A stretch of DNA of 12,096 nt from Alphaproteobacteria bacterium. Lineage in GTDB: Bacteria; Pseudomonadota; Alphaproteobacteria; GCA-2731375. The notes under the pieces are model-generated. The model worked only from the letters and a program-made list of their open reading frames with translations. It had not been told where the DNA came from and made no database searches. The DNA lies in contig JASLMY010000155.1 of NCBI GenBank assembly GCA_030746295.1, positions 1 through 12,096 of the forward strand, written 5' to 3'. Made by a program: the position numbers and the translations under genes. Positions 7,402 to 12,096 of the stretch are shown here, in pieces; positions within the stretch are counted from its first letter, which is position 1; each line of letters starts with the position of its first letter.

Positions 7402-9363
7402 ATGTTCTCCAAGATCCTGATCGCCAATAGGGGCGAGATCGCCTGCCGGATCATCAAGACCGCCCGGCGCATGGGCATCGCTACCGTCGCCGTTTATTCC
7501 GAGGCGGACGCCGAGGCCCTGCACGTCCGGATGGCGGACGAGGCGGTCGCGATCGGCGGTGCCCCGGCATCCGAGAGCTACCTCGTCGCCGAGCGCATCG
7601 TCCAGGCGGCGACGGCGACGGGTGCCGAGGCGGTGCATCCCGGCTTCGGCTTCCTGGCCGAGAACGCCGCCTTCGCCGAGGCGCTGGAGGCCGCCGGCCT
7701 GGTCTTTATCGGCCCGCCGCCCGCGGCCATCGCCGCCATGGGCGACAAGATCGAGAGCAAGAAGCTGGCCGACGAGGCCGGCGTCAACACCATCCCGGGC
7801 CATCCCGAGGCCATCGACGACGCCGGCACGGCGGCCGGCATCGCTGCCGGGATCGGCTATCCGGTGATGATCAAGGCCTCCGCCGGCGGCGGCGGCAAGG
7901 GCATGCGGATCGCCCACGACGCGGCCGGCCTCGAAGAGGGCTTCGCCTCGGCGCGGAGCGAGGCCGCCTCCAGCTTCGGCGACGACCGCATCCTCATCGA
8001 GAAGTTCATCGAGGAGCCACGGCACATCGAGATCCAGGTGCTGGCCGACGGCCATGGCAACTGCATCTATCTCGGCGAGCGCGAATGCTCGATCCAGCGC
8101 CGTCACCAGAAGGTCGTCGAGGAGGCGCCGAGCCCCTTCATCGACGCCGAGACCCGCGCCCTGATGGGCAACCAGGCGGTGGCGCTGGCGACGGCCGTCG
8201 GCTATCGCTCGGCGGGGACGGTCGAGTTCGTCGTCGATACGAAGCGCAACTTCTACTTCCTGGAGATGAACACACGGCTGCAGGTCGAGCATCCCGTGAC
8301 CGAGTTGGTGACCGGGATCGATCTCGTCGAAGAGATGCTCCGCGTCGCCGCCGGCGAGAGGCTCAGGCTCTCCCAGGACGAGGTCCGACTCGACGGCTGG
8401 GCGTTGGAATGCCGCATCTATGCCGAGGATCCGGCCAGGGGTTTTCTGCCCTCCGTCGGCCGCCTGACGCACTGCCGGCCGCCGGTGGAATCCGACACCG
8501 TGCGCGTCGACACCGGCGTCGAGGAAGGCTCGGAGATCAGCATGTTCTACGACCCGATGATCGCCAAACTGGTGACCCGGGGCGAGGACCGGGCCGGCGC
8601 CATCGAGGCGATGGAAGCGGCGCTCGACGCCTACTACCTGCGCGGCATCAGCCACAACGTCGACTTTCTCGCCGCCGTGATGGCCTCGGCGCGGTTCCGC
8701 GACGGCCGCCTCTCGACCGCCTTCATAGAGGAGGAATTCGGCGACAGCTTCAACGAGCCGGAGCTGCCGGAGGCAGCCCGCGATGTGCTACTCGGCGCCG
8801 CTGCCTTGGTGCATCACCGCCGCCAACGCCGGACGAGCGGTGTGGCGTTGCCGCCGGAATGGGTGGTGCGGCTTGGGTCCGAGGCCCTCGCGCTGGGGCT
8901 GGCAGAGACCGAGTCCGGCCTGGTGCTCCAGCATGACGGCCGCAGGATCGAGGTGAGCGGCGATTGGCGGCCGGGCGCACCGCTCTTTCAAGGCCGGGTC
9001 GGCGAACATCGGGTCACCGTGCAGGTCGACGGCGACGGCATCGCCTCCTGGCTCGGCTATCACGGTTTTCGCCGCCGGTGCCTCGTGCTCCGCCCCCGCG
9101 CCGCCGCCCTGGCGGCACTGATGCCCGAGAAAGCGCCGCCGGACCATTCGAAGTACTTGCTGGCGCCGATGTCGGGTCTGGTCGTCGCGGTGCATGTCGA
9201 AGCGGGCGACGAGGTCAAGGCGGGCCAGCCGCTGGCGGTGGTGGAGGCCATGAAGATGGAGAACGTGCTTCGCGCCGAACGCGACGGCGTCGTCGCCGAG
9301 GTCAGCGCCGCACCGGGGCAGAGCCTGGCGCAAGACCAGGTCATTCTGGAATTCGCGGCGTGA
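7402..9363 (+). CDS. pccA: Propionyl-CoA carboxylase alpha subunit (biotin carboxylase + BCCP, 653 aa)
   Basis: This subunit carboxylates its own biotin with ATP and bicarbonate and presents it to PccB. The biotin carboxylase N-domain starts KILIANRGEIACRII (4-18). The ATP-grasp domain has the Gly-rich loop ASAGGGGKGMRI (159-170), the ECSIQRRHQKVVEEAPSP block (228-245) and the EMNTRLQVEHPVTE active-site segment (288-301). The BC C-domain includes GSEISMFYDPMIAKL (376-390). Residues about 450-580 are the linking BT domain that contacts the beta subunit. The C-terminal biotinyl domain carries EAMKMEN with the biotinylated Lys618. The length is close to bacterial PccA, and the BT domain separates it from stand-alone AccC. 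The start ATG is preceded by a somewhat distant AAGG (7386-7389, overlapping the pccB stop), suggesting coupled translation. Methylcrotonyl-CoA carboxylase alpha is the main alternative; the neighbouring pccB argues against it. Confidence 0.93.
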   Translation: MFSKILIANRGEIACRIIKTARRMGIATVAVYSEADAEALHVRMADEAVAIGGAPASESYLVAERIVQAATATGAEAVHPGFGFLAENAAFAEALEAAGLVFIGPPPAAIAAMGDKIESKKLADEAGVNTIPGHPEAIDDAGTAAGIAAGIGYPVMIKASAGGGGKGMRIAHDAAGLEEGFASARSEAASSFGDDRILIEKFIEEPRHIEIQVLADGHGNCIYLGERECSIQRRHQKVVEEAPSPFIDAETRALMGNQAVALATAVGYRSAGTVEFVVDTKRNFYFLEMNTRLQVEHPVTELVTGIDLVEEMLRVAAGERLRLSQDEVRLDGWALECRIYAEDPARGFLPSVGRLTHCRPPVESDTVRVDTGVEEGSEISMFYDPMIAKLVTRGEDRAGAIEAMEAALDAYYLRGISHNVDFLAAVMASARFRDGRLSTAFIEEEFGDSFNEPELPEAARDVLLGAAALVHHRRQRRTSGVALPPEWVVRLGSEALALGLAETESGLVLQHDGRRIEVSGDWRPGAPLFQGRVGEHRVTVQVDGDGIASWLGYHGFRRRCLVLRPRAAALAALMPEKAPPDHSKYLLAPMSGLVVAVHVEAGDEVKAGQPLAVVEAMKMENVLRAERDGVVAEVSAAPGQSLAQDQVILEFAA

Positions 9364-9370
9364 GCGCGCA

Positions 9371-9397
9371 TTCAAGAGCGGCCTGCGGTGATATGAT
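9371..9397 (+). promoter_or_regulatory. Candidate promoter for the histidine kinase gene
   Basis: TATGAT (9392-9397) is a good -10 match. TTCAAG (9371-9376) is a poor -35, spaced 15 nt upstream. The position, just after the pccA stop and before the kinase, is sensible, and transcription would begin near 9404. The short spacing and poor -35 keep confidence low. Confidence 0.3.
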
Positions 9398-9427
9398 GAC
9401 CGACCGACCGGATAGCTGAGCAGGCCC

Positions 9428-9499
9428 ATGCCGAGGGACCGCGCCCGTGAAGACTAGCCGCCGAAGGTCACCGGCGAGCCCGAGCTTTCCCGCGAGCAA
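9428..9499 (+). other. Upstream in-frame extension of the kinase, interrupted by TAG
   Basis: An ATG at 9428 is in the same frame as the kinase and would read MPRDRARED, then TAG at 9455-9457, then PPKVTGEPELSREQ running straight into the kinase sequence at 9500. The 14 codons after the TAG use mostly G or C at the third position, as real coding sequence here does. A second candidate start, GTG 9447 with GAGGG 9 nt upstream, is in another frame and would need a frameshift to join. Possible readings are a nonsense mutation, a sequencing or indel error, or a true non-coding leader with a TTG start at 9500. Confidence 0.5.
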
Positions 9500-10981
9500 T
9501 TGCTGCGGGCCTTCGACAGTATTGGCGCCGGGGTTCTGCTGTTGGACGCATCCGGCGTGGTGGCGTTGGCGAACGCGCCGATGCGCGAGCTCCTGCCGGC
9601 GCTGACGGATCTCCTCCGTCCCGGTGTGCGCGTTGCCGATATTCGGGCGGCTCTCGCCGGCGAGGACCCGGCGGCGGCATTGGACGCCCTCGTGGCGCCG
9701 GCAGCAGCCGGCTTGGTACGGCAAGAGCCGATGCTCGCCGATGGCCGCCGCCTCGCCGTCGAGTCGCGTCCGACGGCCGACGGCGGCAAGCTGCTGTTGT
9801 GGCGCGATGCCGCCGCGGGCGGCCGAGAGGCGGTGCTGTCGGATGCGGATCGCCTGGAGGAGCTGTCGCGGCAGCTTCCCGGCGTCATCTATCGCCGCGT
9901 CGTGACGCCTTCGGGCGAGGTCACGTTCCCCTTCGTCGGTGAGGGCATTGGCGACCTGATGGGCGTGGCGGCGTCGGCTATCCGCCGCGAGCCCTCGTTG
10001 TTCGAAGCGGCCATCCATCCCGACGACCGAGTGCAGCGCCGCAGGTCCTTGGCGCGGTCGGCCGAGACCATGTCCGGCTGCTCCTGCGAGTTTCGGGTGC
10101 TGCCCGCCGACAGCAGCGTCCGGTGGCTTCGCAGTAGCGCCGAGCCGAGCCGTCTCGAGGACGGCAGCATCCTTTGGGACGGCTTCTTGATCGACATCAG
10201 CGAGCAGAAGCTGGCCGAGGGCGAACTCCTGCGCTCGAAGGAGCTGGCCGAGCTGGCCGTCCGCTCCCGGGTCGATTTCCTCGCCAACATCAGCCACGAA
10301 TTCCGAACGCCACTCAACGCCATCATCGGCTTTGCCGAGGTGATCCAGAACGAGCTCTTCGGTACCGTCGACAGCGAGCGCTACAAGGGCTACGTCAACG
10401 ACATCCGCGAGAGCGGCAAGCACTTGCTGGAGCTGGTGAGCGATCTCCTCGACATCTCCCGTCTGGAAGCGGGCCGGTTGGAGCTGTCGGAAAGCTATGT
10501 CGACGTCAATCGGATGGTCGACTCGTGCATCCGAATGGTCCGCGACCGCGCCAACATCTCGGGCGTGGCGGTTGCCGCCGATTTGCCGAAACGCTCGCCC
10601 AGTCTCTTGGCCGACGAGCGCAAGGTAAAGCAGATACTTCTCAACCTCTTGGCCAATGCGATCAAGTTCACGCCTGAGGGCGGCCGCATCGACGTCTCGC
10701 TGGAATGGCCGGGCGACGGCGAAATGGCGATCGTCGTGCGGGATACCGGCATCGGTATCGCCGAGGCGGATCTGGCGACGGCATTGGAGCCTTTCGGCCA
10801 GATCGACAGTGGCCTCGGCCGCAAGCACGACGGCGCCGGGCTCGGCCTGCCGCTCAGTAAATCGCTGATCGAGCTGCACGACGGCCGTCTCGACCTCGAG
10901 TCGGAGGTCGACGTCGGCACCTCAATTCGGGCGGTCTTTCCGAAGTCGCGCGTCGGCGCGCTGGAGCGCGAGCCGTCTTGA
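9500..10981 (+). CDS. Soluble PAS-PAS sensor histidine kinase (493 aa as read; N-terminus uncertain)
   Basis: This is a cytoplasmic two-component sensor kinase with no membrane segment and no receiver domain. A first PAS-like domain spans about 1-105 (AFDSIGAGVLLLDASG start). A second PAS domain of the PAS_3 type spans about 125-238 (LPGVIYRR, AIHPDDR, FRVLPADSSVRWL, GFLIDISEQK). The HisKA helix has NISHEFRTPLNAIIGF with the phosphorylated His266. The ATP-binding domain has the N-box NLLANAIKFTPEGG (Asn386), the G1 box DTGIGI (Asp415) and the G2 box GAGLGL. All catalytic motifs are intact. The only available start in the unbroken frame is TTG 9500, with no good SD, and it cuts into the first PAS domain's leading helix; coding character extends upstream to a TAG at 9455. 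It follows pccA after a small gap and overlaps the acylphosphatase start. No response regulator is nearby, so the target is unknown. Confidence 0.88.
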   Translation: MLRAFDSIGAGVLLLDASGVVALANAPMRELLPALTDLLRPGVRVADIRAALAGEDPAAALDALVAPAAAGLVRQEPMLADGRRLAVESRPTADGGKLLLWRDAAAGGREAVLSDADRLEELSRQLPGVIYRRVVTPSGEVTFPFVGEGIGDLMGVAASAIRREPSLFEAAIHPDDRVQRRRSLARSAETMSGCSCEFRVLPADSSVRWLRSSAEPSRLEDGSILWDGFLIDISEQKLAEGELLRSKELAELAVRSRVDFLANISHEFRTPLNAIIGFAEVIQNELFGTVDSERYKGYVNDIRESGKHLLELVSDLLDISRLEAGRLELSESYVDVNRMVDSCIRMVRDRANISGVAVAADLPKRSPSLLADERKVKQILLNLLANAIKFTPEGGRIDVSLEWPGDGEMAIVVRDTGIGIAEADLATALEPFGQIDSGLGRKHDGAGLGLPLSKSLIELHDGRLDLESEVDVGTSIRAVFPKSRVGALEREPS

Positions 10982-11271
10982 CGACGGGGAGCGATCGAAA
11001 GTCGGTGCGCGCACGTATCGAAGGGCGCGTCCAGGGGGTCTGGTACCGGGGTTGGATGGTGACCGAGGCCTCGCAGCGCGGGCTCGACGGATGGGTTCGC
11101 AATCGCCGCGACGGCAGCGTCGAGGCTGTCCTCTCCGGGCCGGCGGCGGTGGTCGAGGAGATGCTTCTGACCTGTTGGCAGGGGCCGGCCGCAGCCCGTG
11201 TCGCCGGGGTTAGCGTGGTGGCGGAAGACGAAGACGTGGCACCGGGCTTTCGCCAGCGCGAAAGTTGCTGA
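10978..11271 (+). CDS. acyP: Acylphosphatase (97 aa)
   Basis: This is a small cytosolic enzyme that hydrolyses acyl phosphates such as carbamoyl or acetyl phosphate. The family signature GRVQGVWYRGW gives catalytic Arg24 in the phosphate-binding loop, and GWVRNRRDGSVEA gives catalytic Asn42. The rest is the usual alpha/beta sandwich, and the length is typical (about 90-100 residues). The start taken is TTG 10978, overlapping the kinase stop as TTGA, with GGAG at 10963-10966. An in-frame GTG at 11005 would begin nine residues later, right at the first beta-strand, and is a reasonable alternative. The overlap suggests co-translation with the kinase, although a functional tie is not known. The 3' end faces lipB, with 3 nt between stop codons. 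Confidence 0.9.
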   Translation: MTTGSDRKSVRARIEGRVQGVWYRGWMVTEASQRGLDGWVRNRRDGSVEAVLSGPAAVVEEMLLTCWQGPAAARVAGVSVVAEDEDVAPGFRQRESC

Positions 11272-11274
11272 TTG

Positions 11275-11904
11275 TCAGGGGAACAGCCGGGGAAAGGTCT
11301 GCCGCAGCTCGGCATCGACCTCCGCCATCGTCACCGGCAGTCCGAGGTCGACCATCGAGGTCACGCCGTGCTCTTGGACGCCGCAGGCGACGATGCCCCG
11401 GTAGTGCTCGAGGTCAGGATCGACGTTGAGGGAAATGCCGTGATAGGCGACCCAACGGCGGACCCGGACGCCGACGGCGGCGATCTTGTCCTCTCTGCCA
11501 CCGCCCCGGTCGATCCAGACTCCGACCCGCCCCGGCCGGCGCTCGCCGCTGAGGTTGAAGCGGGCCAATGTGTCGATGACCCATTGCTCCAGGTTGCCCA
11601 CATAAGATCGGAGGTCGCGGCCGTCGCGGGTGAGATCGCGCATCACGTAGGCGATGCGCTGGCCGGGGCCGTGATAGGTGTACTGGCCGCCGCGGCCGCT
11701 CCGGTGCACCGGCAGACGGTCGGCCTCGATCAGGTCCTCGTCCTTGGCGCTGGTGCCGGCGGTGTAGAGCGGCGGATGCTCCAAGAGCCAGACCGCGTCG
11801 CCCTGGTGACCGAGGGCGATCTCCTGCACCCGGGCCTCCATCCTGCGGACGGCCTCGTCGTAGGCGACCGGGGCGTCGCTGATCCACCATTCGGCCTCGG
11901 CCAT
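11275..11904 (-). CDS. lipB: Octanoyl-[acyl carrier protein]:protein octanoyltransferase LipB (209 aa)
   Basis: LipB moves the octanoyl group from octanoyl-ACP to the lipoyl domains of 2-oxoacid dehydrogenases and the glycine cleavage H protein; LipA then inserts sulfur. The family signature [12 protein letters not shown] (71-82, His78) is present. The catalytic pair is Lys140 in [11 protein letters not shown] and Cys174 in [12 protein letters not shown], both in place. [13 protein letters not shown] (153-165) is also typical. The length is normal for LipB. The ATG at 11904 is preferred because AAGGA and GGAG lie just upstream on the minus strand and MAEAEWW is a typical LipB start. A GTG at 11928 would add eight residues but has its purine run directly against the start. 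The gene is cytoplasmic, monocistronic within the window and convergent with acyP. lipA is not in the window. Confidence 0.95.
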   Translation of the reverse strand: MAEAEWWISDAPVAYDEAVRRMEARVQEIALGHQGDAVWLLEHPPLYTAGTSAKDEDLIEADRLPVHRSGRGGQYTYHGPGQRIAYVMRDLTRDGRDLRSYVGNLEQWVIDTLARFNLSGERRPGRVGVWIDRGGGREDKIAAVGVRVRRWVAYHGISLNVDPDLEHYRGIVACGVQEHGVTSMVDLGLPVTMAEVDAELRQTFPRLFP

Positions 11905-12096
11905 CGTATCCTTGCTCCCGGTTCTCACCCCTATTTACGTCCGATCGGGACCCAGGTCGAGGCCAAGCCCGGATATCCCCCACTATCCATGGCCTCAGCG
12001 CCGCTGCCGGCCTGACAGGGCAGGAGCGCCGCGCGGCGCGATGTGGGGCATCGGGCAAGCGGCGCGACGCACCCTGTCAGGTCGACAGCGGTGCCC
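11905..12096. promoter_or_regulatory. lipB upstream region; no gene seen
   Basis: These 192 nt contain no convincing coding sequence. The lipB promoter should lie here on the minus strand. A weak candidate pairs TCGACC with TAAATA at 17-nt spacing (about 11933-11961), with poor matches. The distal part holds the inverted repeat listed separately. The window ends before the next gene. Confidence 0.4.
12011..12081. repeat. 10-bp inverted repeat enclosing a 14-bp GC palindrome
   Basis: CCTGACAGGG (12011-12020) and CCCTGTCAGG (12072-12081) are exact reverse complements, 51 nt apart. Between them, GCGCCGCGCGGCGC (12026-12039) is a perfect 14-bp palindrome. It could be a folded RNA 3' end, a binding site pair, or the boundary of a small repeat element. 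No T-run follows either arm within the window. Confidence 0.5.

Noticed and set aside
5788..8655. A 955-codon open frame on the minus strand across pccB and most of pccA
   Set aside because: It mirrors the codon phase of two certain genes. With G/C-rich third positions, the antisense frame rarely meets a stop. Its translation is His/Asp/Gly/Leu-rich low-complexity text with no domain, and it has no plausible start context.
9393..9419. Mini-ORF MMTDRPDS between pccA and the kinase
   Set aside because: Eight codons with no good RBS; its ATG codons overlap the candidate -10 box. A leader peptide cannot be excluded but nothing supports it.
9341..10879. A 512-codon open frame on the minus strand across the histidine kinase
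   Set aside because: It is a shadow of the kinase frame with the same compositional signature and no recognisable domain; the plus-strand frame carries intact kinase motifs.
1..12096. CRISPR array, tRNA, rRNA, IS element, phage or defence system
   Set aside because: I saw no regularly spaced direct repeats, no tRNA-like cloverleaf or rRNA stretch, and no transposase, integrase, nuclease or toxin-antitoxin motif in any plausible coding frame.

Overview
The window is GC-rich bacterial chromosome with strong G/C bias at third codon positions and dense gene packing. It most likely comes from an alphaproteobacterium of the Rhodospirillales or a related lineage. The best taxonomic clue is an Atp12-type F1-ATPase assembly chaperone, which among bacteria is essentially an alphaproteobacterial gene. 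The PccA/PccB pair and the GC-rich coding style fit this, but the order is an inference. The window carries no rRNA, tRNA, CRISPR array, transposase or phage gene, and it reads as core housekeeping chromosome.

Layout. (1) 74-970, plus strand: an alpha/beta hydrolase. (2) 971-1329: an intergenic stretch between convergent genes, holding four degenerate copies of a dispersed repeat, two in each orientation. (3) 1330-2951, minus strand: a two-gene unit of a HAD-superfamily phosphatase followed by a class I glutamine-amidotransferase-like protein; the genes abut or overlap by 4 nt depending on the start chosen. (4) 2952-3089: a divergent promoter region with inverted repeats. (5) 3090-5791, plus strand: an AsmA-family envelope protein whose stop overlaps the GTG start of the Atp12 chaperone. 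(6) 5854-9363: propionyl-CoA carboxylase, with pccB (carboxyltransferase) then pccA (biotin carboxylase plus biotin carrier). (7) About 9428-11271: a soluble PAS-PAS histidine kinase and an acylphosphatase overlapping by 4 nt. (8) 11275-11904, minus strand: lipB octanoyltransferase, convergent with the acylphosphatase with only 3 nt between the stop codons. (9) 11905-12096: no gene; lipB upstream region and a 10-bp inverted repeat around a 14-bp GC palindrome.

How the genes relate. PccA and PccB together form one biotin enzyme that carboxylates propionyl-CoA to methylmalonyl-CoA; the later enzymes (epimerase, mutase) are not in the window. LipB supplies octanoyl groups for lipoylated 2-oxoacid dehydrogenases, and Atp12 assists F1-ATPase assembly, so the neighbourhood is weighted towards central energy metabolism without forming one pathway. 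The kinase has no partner response regulator here.

The most unusual point is the kinase start. Its reading frame extends upstream of the only usable start (TTG 9500) to an ATG at 9428, but an in-frame TAG at 9455-9457 interrupts it. This could be a nonsense mutation, an assembly error or an unusual start arrangement. I see no convincing sign of an undescribed multi-gene system; the findings below are local oddities.
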